A DNA stretch of 64,000 nucleotides from Pseudomonas corrugata. Lineage in GTDB: Bacteria > Pseudomonadota > Gammaproteobacteria > Pseudomonadales > Pseudomonadaceae. The translations under genes were made by a program, and so were the position numbers. Where the stretch lies: positions 474,719-538,718 of the forward strand of contig NZ_LHVK01000003.1 in assembly GCF_001269905.1 (NCBI RefSeq), given 5' to 3'. The notes under the pieces were generated by a model. That model saw nothing but the letters and a program-made list of their open reading frames with translations. It searched no databases and was not told the origin of the DNA. The first letter of the stretch is position 1. Every line of letters starts with the position of its first letter. Shown here piece after piece: positions 56,635 to 64,000 of this stretch.

Positions 56635-57106
56635 TTTGATACGCTCCATTCGCTACCATTGCCTTGTATACCAGGTATCCAAGTCGGGTTGGCATACATG
56701 GCCACGCGCTGAGGCTCGCCTGGGTGGCGAACGGTGGTCTTACCGTCGGCGTTTTTTTCCACTACAACACGCTCGGTCAGCGGCAGTGTGAGACTAAGAT
56801 CCACCTTGCTGCTATCCAGTAGGTCAGCTTCGAATCGGATGCCGTTGGCAGATTTAATCAAGTTCTCCAGCAGTTCGGATTGATTCATGCTCACCCAACT
56901 CAGTAACGGCAGCATGACGGTACAGGATGGCCGGCGAAGTCGGTCAGGACGACCTGCAGGTCGAAGCTGTATTCGAAAGACAGGCTGGTAGCAGCAGTGC
57001 AGCGGATCTTGCCGTTGTCGATGAAGATTAATAGCCGGTCGGGGTTGTGCTTGAGTTCGGCAACTGTGGCGATCAGATGAGTGCGTAGGCTTTCGGGTTT
57101 GTTCAT
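56631..57106 (-). pseudogene. R: P2-like tail completion protein gpR, frameshifted
   Basis: The first part (MNKPESLRTHLIATVAELKH to LTDFAGHP) is in one frame; the rest (VMLPLLSWVSMNQSELLENL to GSEWSVSK) is in the next. The loss of one base near 56930 (GHPDTVM expected) explains it. Both halves match gpR, which helps join the tail to the head in P2. Confidence 0.82.
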
Positions 57107-57128
57107 GAGCGCGAAGTCCCGTTGTGGA

Positions 57129-57341
57129 TCAGTCCCATAAATTCACCATCTGCCGATGTGGAGCGACCGTCTGGACCTCGGGCATTTGCACAGCCAAGCC
57201 TTGGGGTAGGATCGGGCCGAAATCGGCAAGGCCAGGATTGGCATTGAGTACGGTTTCGGTCACCCCAGCGGTGCGGCCGTAGTGACGCCAACACAGCGTG
57301 TCGACCGTGTCGTTTTGCACCGTGCGGACGGTAATCGGCAT
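57129..57341 (-). CDS. X: P2-like tail protein gpX
   Basis: 70 residues: MPITVRTVQNDTVDTLCWRH then YGRTAGVTETVLNANPGLAD and a C-terminal VNLWD. Full length and open. A LysM-like small tail protein in P2-type phages. The ATG overlaps the stop of the gpL remnant (TGATG). In P2 the lysis genes Y, K and lysBC follow; here gpR follows after 22 bases, so they are missing. Confidence 0.88.
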   Translation of the reverse strand: MPITVRTVQNDTVDTLCWRHYGRTAGVTETVLNANPGLADFGPILPQGLAVQMPEVQTVAPHRQMVNLWD

Positions 57342-57524
57342 CAGATCAACTCCACGGTGGTGCGATTGACGCCTAGGAAGTCGCGCACGGCCCAACGTAA
57401 GTCGCGGCGGTATTCGTCGATGCTGGGTGTCAGGTCGTCGGCATTCTGGTTGCCGCTGTGGGTCGTGTCGTAAGAGCGGTAGCGCTCGCAGACTTCGGCG
57501 CCAGTTGCTGCGGAATTTCTTCAT
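57341..57524 (-). pseudogene. Deletion scar: gpO start joined to gpL end
   Basis: ATG at 57524 starts MKKFRSNW, the N-terminus of P2-like capsid scaffolding protein gpO from Pseudomonas phages, with GAGGATT upstream. About 7 codons on, the sequence in the next frame becomes EVCERYRSYDTTHSGNQNAD, then PSIDEYRRDLRWAVRDFLG and NRTTVELI, the C-terminus of head completion protein gpL. Genes N (capsid), M (small terminase) and most of O and L are gone. Confidence 0.75.
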
Positions 57525-57664
57525 GCCGGGGAATCCTCAATGCGTTGCAATGAGCGGCATGGTCGTCACGGGCGCGCGCGGCGGCAACGAAGCAGGGCTG
57601 TAGACAGGGAGGGCACAAGGGCCGGCGCTACTGAGCTGCTGCGGTGGGCGGCAGCATCTGGGTC

Positions 57665-59425
57665 ATGACGACATCTGAGCTACTGCCCATCGATCCCCGA
57701 CGCCAATCCAAGTTTCTGTATTGGATGGGTTGGCGCATCTGCGAGATTGCCGAGGCGACGGGCGCCAAGGAAAAAATGCTGCACAGCTGGAAGGCCCGCG
57801 ACCAATGGGACCGGGCAGATAACGTCGAGCGAATCGGCGGCGCCCTGGAAGCGCGCCTGGTGCAATTGATCCTCAAGGACAGCAAGACCGGTGGCGACTT
57901 CAAAGAGATTGACCTGCTGCACCGGCAGCTTGAGCGCCAGGCACGGATCCAGCGTTATCAGGGTGGCGGCACAGAAACTGATCTCAACCCGAATCTTGCC
58001 AAACGGAACGCTGAGCCGAAGAAAAAAGCCGTCAGGAATGAGATCAATGAAGACCAGATCGAGCTACTGCGTGAGGCCTTCATCGATTGCTGTTTCGACT
58101 ACCAGAAAGACTGGTACCGGGCCGGCAATCAGCGTACTCGCGTCATTCTCAAAAGCCGGCAGATCGGTGCTACATACTACTTTGCTCGCGAGGCTTTCAT
58201 TGATGCTCTGGACACGGGGCGCAATCAGATTTTTCTGTCGGCGTCGAAGAATCAGGCGTATCTGTTTCGGGGTTATATCCAAGCCTTCGCTCGGGAAGTT
58301 ATCGGAGTTGAGCTGACTGGCGACCCGATTGTGCTGCCCAATGGCGCCGAGCTGTTTTTCCTCGGCACCAACGCCCGCACCGCACAGGGCTATCACGGCA
58401 ATTTTTACTTCGACGAGTTCTTCTGGACGTTCAAGTTCGAGGAGCTGAACAAAGTCGCCTCGGGCATGGCGATGCACAAGAAGTGGCGTAAAACCTACTT
58501 CTCCACGCCCTCCAGCATGGCTCACGAGGCCTATACCTTCTGGACCGGTGAGCGGTTCAACAAGGGCAAGCCCGCCGCGCAGCACACCAAAGTCGACGTG
58601 ACCCACGGGGCTCTTCAGCAAGGGCGGCTTTGTGAGGATCGGCTGTGGCGCCAGATCGTCACGCTGCTGGATGCGGAGCAGGGCGGTTGCGACCTGTTCG
58701 ACATCGAGGAACTGCGCAGGGAATACAGCCCCGAGGCGTTCGCCAACCTGCTGATGTGCGAGTTCGTCGACGATGGCGCGAGCATCTTCCCGCTGGCGAT
58801 GCTGCAGCCGTGCATGGTCGATAGCTGGGTGGAATGGGCCGAGGACTACAAGCCGTTCGCTATGCGTCCTTTTGGCGATCGCCAGGTTTGGGTTGGGTAT
58901 GACCCGGCCGAGACGGGTGATTGTTCCGGCCTTGTGGTGGTCGCGCCGCCGCTGGTACCGGGCGGGAAATTCCGCGTGATCGAGCGTCACCAGTTTCGCG
59001 GTATGGACTTCGCCGCCCAGGCTGCTGCGATCAAGGGCGTTTGCGACCGCTATTGGGTGACCTACATCGGCATCGATGTCACCGGCTTGGGTAGCGGCGT
59101 GGCGCAGTTGGTGCGCCAGTTCTTTCCGGCGGTGACTACCTTCAGCTATTCCCCCGAGGTGAAAACCCGGCTGGTGCTCAAGGCCTATGACGTTATCCAC
59201 AAGGGCCGGCTGGAGTTTGATGCCGGCTGGACGGATATGGCGCAGTCGCTGATGGCTATCCGCAAAACCATCACGGCTGGCGGGCGCCAGTTCACCTACA
59301 CAGCTGGTCGTAATCAGAGCACCGGCCACGCCGACTTGGCGTGGGCACTCTTTCACGCATTGCACAACGAACCACTCGAAGGGCAGACCGCTGCCAACAC
59401 CGGACTTATGGAGATTTATACATGA
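57665..59425 (+). CDS. P: P2-like terminase large subunit gpP
   Basis: 586 residues, full length. ATG at 57665; a GTG 21 bases upstream is less likely. N-terminal helix-turn-helix (WRICEIAEATGAKEKMLHSW), Walker A-like KSRQIGAT (163-170), Walker B YFDEFFW (248-254), and RNase H-like nuclease motifs VGYDPAETGDCSG and IGIDVTGLGSG. It packages DNA using ATP and cuts cos. Divergent from the O-L remnant as in P2. Confidence 0.93.
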   Translation: MTTSELLPIDPRRQSKFLYWMGWRICEIAEATGAKEKMLHSWKARDQWDRADNVERIGGALEARLVQLILKDSKTGGDFKEIDLLHRQLERQARIQRYQGGGTETDLNPNLAKRNAEPKKKAVRNEINEDQIELLREAFIDCCFDYQKDWYRAGNQRTRVILKSRQIGATYYFAREAFIDALDTGRNQIFLSASKNQAYLFRGYIQAFAREVIGVELTGDPIVLPNGAELFFLGTNARTAQGYHGNFYFDEFFWTFKFEELNKVASGMAMHKKWRKTYFSTPSSMAHEAYTFWTGERFNKGKPAAQHTKVDVTHGALQQGRLCEDRLWRQIVTLLDAEQGGCDLFDIEELRREYSPEAFANLLMCEFVDDGASIFPLAMLQPCMVDSWVEWAEDYKPFAMRPFGDRQVWVGYDPAETGDCSGLVVVAPPLVPGGKFRVIERHQFRGMDFAAQAAAIKGVCDRYWVTYIGIDVTGLGSGVAQLVRQFFPAVTTFSYSPEVKTRLVLKAYDVIHKGRLEFDAGWTDMAQSLMAIRKTITAGGRQFTYTAGRNQSTGHADLAWALFHALHNEPLEGQTAANTGLMEIYT

Positions 59426-60435
59426 CGGAACAACTTGCTAGTCAGGCGCTAGTGGCCGAATCCAGTGCAGGTCCCCAGGTCTTCACTTTTGGCGAGCCAA
59501 CGCCCGTGTTGGGTGGGCGGGAGGTGTTTGATTATCTGGAATGCTGGTTCAACGGGCGATGGTACGAGCCGCCGTTGTCGCTTCACGGGCTGGCGCGGTC
59601 GGTGGGGGCGAGCGTGCATCTGCATTCTGGGTTGATGTTCAAGCGCAATTTGTTGAGCAAGACGTTTATTCCGCATCCGATGTTGTCACGGGCGGCGTTT
59701 GAGCAGTTTGCCCTGGATTTCTTGTGTTTGGGCAATGCGTACCTGGAGCGGCGGCGTTCGGTGCTGGGAGATACCTGGCAATTGGTGTCGCCGTTAGCGA
59801 AATACATGCGGGTGGGGCCGGAGGGGAGGTTTTACCAGGTGCAAGGCTGGAAGGCGGAGCATCCGTTTGAGCCGGGCAGCATTTTTCATCTGCGGGAAGC
59901 GGATATGCACCAGGAGATCTATGGGCTGCCGGAGTGGATCAGTGCCTTGCAATCGGCGTTGTTGAATGAGGCGGCGACGTTGTTTCGGCGTAAGTATTAC
60001 GAGAATGGGAGTCACGCGGGGTTCATCTTGTACATGACGGATGCGGCGCAGACTGAGGCGGATATTGAGGCGTTGCGTAAGGCACTGAAGGAATCGAAGG
60101 GGCCGGGGAATTTTCGGAACCTGTTCGTGTACTCGCCGACTGGGAAGAAGGATGGGATTCAGTTGATACCTGTGAGCGAGGTGGCGGCGAAGGATGAGTT
60201 TAATTCGATCAAGAATCAGACGCGGGACGATGTGTTGGCGAGCTTGCGGATACCGCCGCAGTTGATGGGGATTGTGCCGCAGAATGCGGGTGGGTTTGGG
60301 TCGATTCGGGAGGCGGCGCAGATCTATGCGGCGAATGAATTGCAGCCTGTTCAAGCGCGGATGAAGAGCTTGAATTATTGGCTAGGAGGGAATGTGTTGC
60401 GATTTAAGTCGTACGAAATCGGCGAGAACGTTTGA
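59422..60435 (+). CDS. Q: P2-like portal protein gpQ
   Basis: 337 residues, near the P2 gpQ length. The ATG overlaps the gpP stop (ATGA). Conserved stretches: FTFGEPTPVLGGREVFDYLE, FDLCLGNAYLERRR-type block, HLREADMHQEIYGLPEWI and VPQNAGGFGSI. It forms the DNA entry ring of the capsid. Open throughout. Confidence 0.92.
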   Translation: MTEQLASQALVAESSAGPQVFTFGEPTPVLGGREVFDYLECWFNGRWYEPPLSLHGLARSVGASVHLHSGLMFKRNLLSKTFIPHPMLSRAAFEQFALDFLCLGNAYLERRRSVLGDTWQLVSPLAKYMRVGPEGRFYQVQGWKAEHPFEPGSIFHLREADMHQEIYGLPEWISALQSALLNEAATLFRRKYYENGSHAGFILYMTDAAQTEADIEALRKALKESKGPGNFRNLFVYSPTGKKDGIQLIPVSEVAAKDEFNSIKNQTRDDVLASLRIPPQLMGIVPQNAGGFGSIREAAQIYAANELQPVQARMKSLNYWLGGNVLRFKSYEIGENV

Positions 60436-60538
60436 GAGTCCTCGCATCAAGCGAAATTTCTCGGTGACTCTCTGGTGAGGCTTAAGGTATAAAGCTTCTT
60501 GGTGGCACAGTGCCTCCATTTTAGACAAGGACGAAAAA

Positions 60539-61027
60539 ATGAACTCAATCCAGCACGCTCTTATGAATGCAGCAAGGCGGCATATTGAAGAGCGCAGTCA
60601 AACTAACAACGCTTGCGCTGAAGCAGCAGCTCTCTGGATCGAACAGCTGGACAACCTGATGAACACGATCAGGCTATGGGTTTCACCACTGAAAACACTG
60701 GATGGCTTTATCGTTGAAGAGATCGAGTGTGACCACCCAGCGACTGACTCTAACAAACGGGAAACTCAGCTCAAATCTCGCGGCTTGAAATTAACGTTTG
60801 CAGACACTGAGGTTACGGTTACCCCTGCGTGGTTTCAAATCCACGGGTCCCTTATGTCTGCCAGCGGCGCCATCGACGTATCTGGTAAGGGAATGGTCTC
60901 CTGGCAGATTCACTATAACAATGGTTCGTTCGAAAAGATGACAGTTGGCCCTGGCAATGAAATTAACTTTGGCGAACTGTCGTTCACACAAGTATTGGCT
61001 GACGAGGTACCGAGGTTAAAACCGTAA
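60539..61027 (+). CDS. Hypothetical protein downstream of the portal gene
   Basis: 162 residues with AAGGACGAAAAA before the ATG. A helical N-terminal half (MNSIQHALMNAARRHIEERS) and a beta-rich C-terminal half (LKLTFADTEVTVTPAWFQIH, MVSWQIHYNNGSFEKMTVG). No signal peptide. No family recognised. The MITE-like element begins 2 bases after its stop. Confidence 0.65.
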   Translation: MNSIQHALMNAARRHIEERSQTNNACAEAAALWIEQLDNLMNTIRLWVSPLKTLDGFIVEEIECDHPATDSNKRETQLKSRGLKLTFADTEVTVTPAWFQIHGSLMSASGAIDVSGKGMVSWQIHYNNGSFEKMTVGPGNEINFGELSFTQVLADEVPRLKP

Positions 61028-61028
61028 C

Positions 61029-61161
61029 CTAGGCTCTGTACGAAAAGCCTTGATACTCGTTCATGCTGCGTTGAAAACAGCCTCGGAATGCTTATGTACT
61101 CCAGTACACTCCGCTTCCTCGGCTGTTTTTTTCGTCTCAGGACTTTTCGTACAGAGCCTAG
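61029..61161. mobile_element. MITE-like palindromic element, copy 2
   Basis: 133 bases with inverted ends CTAGGCTCTGTACGAAAAG at both sides (25 bases with two mismatches). It is copy 1 (8730-8874) in reverse orientation, sharing the inner blocks GTTGAAAACAGCCTCGGAAT and GTACTCCAGTACACT, with a 12-base internal deletion. Confidence 0.78.
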
Positions 61162-61378
61162 ATCAGATCAATGGCGTTGGGGCGGAGGGACGCGGCGATT
61201 AGCCAGCGTGCCTGGTGATCCCGACTGGGGGGCGCCGAGAGATGATGAACCGGCGTTTTATTACCAAACTTGATAAATTGTGGGTGCTTAGTTGTAGGTA
61301 GTCTGATCCACTATCCCTCGCCAGCCTGAATTAGATTGCACTAGAATGTTATGAAGCAAACGTTATGGAAAGGCACAT
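61162..61378. other. Intergenic region between MITE-like copy 2 and the AAA+ gene
   Basis: 217 bases downstream of two convergent genes. No gene, repeat or clear terminator seen. Confidence 0.4.
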
Positions 61379-62731
61379 TTATTCTCTCTGGAAAGCTTTA
61401 TGGTCTATCGTGAAACTCTGGAAGCGCCCAGTGATGCTTTTAGTTAACTCATCGGTGTTGAAGCTCTTCACGAAGTTTTCTATTGCTGTATTCCAGTCAA
61501 TAAGCTCGTGGTTGAGGTTGGACTGAGTGCTGGAATTTAATGCAATTGCAAATGCTCGATATAGAGGGTCAATAAATGCATATTTTCCAGAGCTTTCACT
61601 AGATCGAATTAGAGGGATGGATGAGGTTTCACACATTTGTTTGAGATATTTTGTCAAGTTTCCCTGGGGGTAGCCTCTTTCGTTTCTTGTTATGCGTTTA
61701 AAAATATCAGCGCGAGTGGCTCCCTCTTGAGGAAGTTCCGATAGCGCTTTAACAATCAACTCTGCGTTGTTATATTTTTTAATTTTAGCTTGTTTTAGAT
61801 TAGTTTCAAAAGCCATTTTCAATGTGTCTGATGCTCCGTCTAAATACATTTTTATTGCGGGTTCTAAGGATTTTTTGTTGATGGTTAGTGGTGTTCCGCT
61901 CGGGGCTTCAAGATTAAGATGTAGGCAAATATTTAGACATAGCGTATGGCAGATGGAAGGGAGCCCCGCTGCGTAGTGGCTAATTGTGGTTGTCAAGGAT
62001 GAATCGAACTTTAAATTCATCAACTTGCTACCTTTTATAATGATGTCTTGTAGCTCATAAATGTTCATTAATGGCACATGAATTTCAGCGGCGCGCGTGC
62101 GCATTTCATTGTCGTATTGTACAACTTGTCTTGCTGAATCAACGGCGCCGATCGCGATAATTTTTAAGTCGGGGTACTCTGCTGACATATCAACGAAAAC
62201 TTTCATGGCTTGGGAAAGTTTGGTTCTGTCAGTTTCTGCAATTTTGTGAAAGTCTTCAAGGATCCAGCAGCTTTTGGATTGTCCCATAAAACGGGCCAAA
62301 TTTTGCAAGGTCAGCTGAGGAGGGAGAATTCTAGCTGACTTGTCTGCCCGTTCCGTAGCCGTTAGACCAGAAATCTGGCTCTGTATTCCTAGATAAGTCG
62401 CGCTTAAGTTTGCACCTTTTGTAGTGGTTTTCTTGTCAGCTTTTTCAGCTGAGTAATATGGTGAAAGTTGATCAAATGCGTCTAGAACAATTTGTTCAAA
62501 GCTCATGCCCTGCATGCAGCGAGTGGTTATTTGGCTTTCAAAAAGTTGTTCTAATTTTTTATTTATTATTGTGGATTTGCCAGTTCCTGAATGGCCATAT
62601 ATTACGAGTTGTTTTCCTGGTGTCCGTAAGGAATTGACTAAATTGTTATTAATGTCCTCTCGCTCAATAAAAACTAAATTCGCAGGAGTCGCAGGTGTAA
62701 AAATTTGATAAACGGTGGGTTGCTCGTCCAT
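61379..62731 (-). CDS. AAA+ ATPase of ORC/Cdc6- or TniB-like type
   Basis: 450 residues. Walker A GHSGTGKST (46-54), Walker B WILED (156-160), sensor 1 IAIGAVDSA (about 193-201), arginine-finger candidates in MRTRAAEIHVP (about 210-220), and a lid YAAGLPSICHTL. The C-terminal part (about 325-400) looks like a winged helix (LPQEGATRADIFKRITRNER), then an unknown tail. Alone on its strand, AT-rich, between the portal gene and a cos-like block, a place where P2-like phages carry accessory genes. Function unknown; defence or DNA-tethering are possible. Confidence 0.75.
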   Translation of the reverse strand: MDEQPTVYQIFTPATPANLVFIEREDINNNLVNSLRTPGKQLVIYGHSGTGKSTIINKKLEQLFESQITTRCMQGMSFEQIVLDAFDQLSPYYSAEKADKKTTTKGANLSATYLGIQSQISGLTATERADKSARILPPQLTLQNLARFMGQSKSCWILEDFHKIAETDRTKLSQAMKVFVDMSAEYPDLKIIAIGAVDSARQVVQYDNEMRTRAAEIHVPLMNIYELQDIIIKGSKLMNLKFDSSLTTTISHYAAGLPSICHTLCLNICLHLNLEAPSGTPLTINKKSLEPAIKMYLDGASDTLKMAFETNLKQAKIKKYNNAELIVKALSELPQEGATRADIFKRITRNERGYPQGNLTKYLKQMCETSSIPLIRSSESSGKYAFIDPLYRAFAIALNSSTQSNLNHELIDWNTAIENFVKSFNTDELTKSITGRFQSFTIDHKAFQRE

Positions 62732-63388
62732 GCCCTTGATCCTGAAATTAGGAGATTAACGACTGGAAATTACAACAAAGCTGTAATCCGGTCGATGATA
62801 ATTTCAAAAAATATCATCAAGAAATGGGTCTTTGTTTCTGTAGAAAAGGCAATGGTGTCCGGCGCGCGCCGTCATCCCCCCACCACGCCTCCAGTCTAAA
62901 TGGATCGTTTTTTCCGCATCCCTGCACTCGGCTGAGCGCGGTCGGGGATGGGTATTATTTTGATGATTGCTTGACTCAAAAAAACTGCAAATCCCTGCAA
63001 TGCAAAGGGAGGGCGCCCGCGCTCCCTCGACGTGATTTCGCTCATTTGAGCCACCCTCCGATGTCGATTTTCAGGAGTAAACTTAGAAAGAAGTAAGTCG
63101 TTAAATTGGGAATCGCCACACCGCTGAAAGCACCGTATTCATTGGTTAGGAGGGATTACCTCAGAAGGTGATTTTGAGTAGGAGGAAATGCAATAATTCA
63201 TTAACTTATTGATTTATAAGGGTTTGCATAAGGAAGGAAATTGCTCTGTTAAAAGTAATGACCTTACTGATGCACTACTTAAAAATTACCTTGCACCAAT
63301 CTTGTACAAGCTAGTGAAATCAAGCATCTCAGTCAGACCAGAGGTGTCCTTATCAAAATCACTCGTTTCCGACGTCGTTCTCCCCCGG
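62732..63388. other. Gap with a cos-like GC-rich block
   Basis: No convincing gene. GC-rich stretches at about 62858-62900 (GGCGCGCGCCGTCATCCCCC) and 62995-63035 stand out from AT-rich surroundings. Read on the minus strand, GGAGGCGTGGTGGGGGGATG resembles the P2 cos end in composition and in its place beyond Q. Confidence 0.3.
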
Positions 63389-63456
63389 TGTCAGGATAGT
63401 TGTCGCCTCTCCGAATTTTCCTGAAAAAGCAGATCGGGGGCGGAAAGAGACTGTTC

Positions 63457-63957
63457 GTGCCGTACTATTCACCTGAACGCAAAGCCGCATTGCTCAAGAT
63501 GCTGCTTCCTCCGCTCAACCTGTCGATGGCCGAGGTTTCCCGGCGCGAAGGGGTCAGCGAAATGTCTTTGTCGAACTGGCGCAAGCAGGTCGGTTCTGAA
63601 GGAAACGCAGTGCCCGATAACACCTCATCGACCCAGAACTGGACAGCCGAAATCAAGTTTGCTGTCGTCCTTGAAGCCGCCGGCCTGTCCGAGATTGAAC
63701 TGGGTGAGTACTGCCGCCGTAAAGGCCTGTATCCCGAGCAAATCAGCGCCTGGAGGCAAGCCTTCATCAGTGGCCAGAAGACGGAAAAAGCCCAGCAAAA
63801 AGACGATCGCGAACAAGCCCGTAAGGACAAGAAACGCATCCAGGAACTTGAGCGTGAACTGCGCCGCAAAGACAAGGCGCTGGCTGAAACCGCCGCGTTG
63901 TTGGTGCTGCGAAAAAAGCTCAACGATTACTGGGGGATCGACAACGAGGACAGCTAA
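63457..63957 (+). CDS. IS3-family transposase OrfA
   Basis: 166 residues from GTG at 63457 (MPYYSPERKAALLKMLLPP), with GGAAAGAGA upstream. Two helix-turn-helix regions (LSMAEVSRREGVSEMSLSNW and IELGEYCRRKGLYPEQISAW), then a leucine-zipper-like helix (RIQELERELRRKDKALAETA). It binds the element ends. A slippery site near its end allows a -1 frameshift into orfB. Confidence 0.88.
   Translation: MPYYSPERKAALLKMLLPPLNLSMAEVSRREGVSEMSLSNWRKQVGSEGNAVPDNTSSTQNWTAEIKFAVVLEAAGLSEIELGEYCRRKGLYPEQISAWRQAFISGQKTEKAQQKDDREQARKDKKRIQELERELRRKDKALAETAALLVLRKKLNDYWGIDNEDS
63912..63918 (+). promoter_or_regulatory. Programmed -1 frameshift site of the IS3 element
   Basis: A AAA AAG in the orfA reading frame (CGA AAA AAG). 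Slipping back one base leads into the orfB frame, which continues as LTALPERQLLVTWLNE, the start of IS3 OrfB proteins. Confidence 0.8.
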
Positions 63958-64000
63958 CGGCTTTGCCAGAGCGGCAGTTACTCGTAACCTGGTTGAATGA
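63918..64000 (+). CDS. IS3-family transposase OrfB, N-terminal edge
   Basis: In the -1 frame after the slippery site the sequence reads GQLTALPERQLLVTWLNE up to the window edge, typical of the OrfB N-terminus. The DDE catalytic part lies outside the window. Confidence 0.7.

Larger units (their letters stand above)
63389..64000 (+). mobile_element. IS3-family insertion sequence, left part
   Basis: The probable left end is TGTCAGGATAGTTGTCGCCT at 63389. orfA (63457-63957) and the first codons of orfB follow; the window ends inside orfB. Confidence 0.7.

Noticed and set aside
62824..63096. 90-codon frame over the GC-rich block
   Set aside because: Low-complexity translation without a binding site; better explained as non-coding phage DNA.
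63209..63424. 71-codon frame ahead of the IS3 element
   Set aside because: No convincing start or family, and it runs into the IS end.
50293..64000. CRISPR array or spacer-like repeats in the island
   Set aside because: No regularly spaced direct repeats were seen.
50293..64000. Duplicate of the tRNA-Ser 3' end (attR) inside the window
   Set aside because: No second copy of the T-arm and acceptor sequence was found; it probably lies beyond the window or is lost.

Overview
The window is chromosomal DNA of a Pseudomonas of the fluorescens group. This rests on gene order (yceD-rpmF-plsX-fabD-fabG-acpP-fabF-pabC-mltG-tmk-holB-pilZ-tatD, then a TetR gene, the etf genes and others), on protein sequences close to those known from this genus, and on repeated REP pairs built on GTGGGAGCGAGCCTGCTCGC-type units. 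All assignments come from reading the sequence; no database search was run.

Layout. 1-10 kb: fatty acid and phospholipid initiation genes run into one tightly packed operon with folate, cell wall, dTMP, DNA polymerase clamp-loader and type IV pilus genes. 10-13.6 kb: a probable RgsA small RNA on the minus strand, a TetR regulator, a MoaA radical SAM gene, a lipoprotein and a DUF1285 gene. 13.6-27.7 kb: a sugar oxidation region with two halves. The first has a GntR/FCD regulator, an SMP-30 lactonase, an SDR dehydrogenase and an AraFGH-type ABC importer. The second has dgoK, dgoA, dgoD, an MFS transporter and an IclR regulator. Together they could import galactose/arabinose-like sugars, oxidise them to the aldonate and cleave it to pyruvate and glyceraldehyde 3-phosphate (De Ley-Doudoroff route). 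The two halves share an almost identical promoter and palindromic operator. 27.7-50 kb: an alcohol dehydrogenase, an AraC regulator, ETF-ubiquinone oxidoreductase divergent from etfBA, envelope lipoproteins, a MocR-type regulator, small conserved genes, a transglutaminase with a broken alpha-E partner, a cytochrome c, a thiolase with a FadB-like protein, an amidotransferase, CorA, an acyltransferase and a crotonase.

50.2-64 kb: an accessory island starts at a tRNA-Ser(GGA) gene. It holds AT-rich genes of unknown function, the 3' scrap of a tyrosine recombinase gene, and a decayed P2/phiCTX-like prophage. In the prophage a deletion fuses the first codons of the scaffold gene (O) to the last part of the head completion gene (L). 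Gene X is whole, R is frameshifted, S has an in-frame stop, and terminase (P) and portal (Q) are open. Cargo includes a protein with two nuclease-like domains, a membrane-anchored GNAT-like protein, a secreted protein pair and a lone AAA+ ATPase next to a cos-like GC-rich block. The window ends inside an IS3-family element with a programmed frameshift signal. No complete REP pair was seen in the island, but it shares a MITE-like element with the core.

Best candidates for something undescribed are the island cargo genes at 54064-56099 and 61379-62731.
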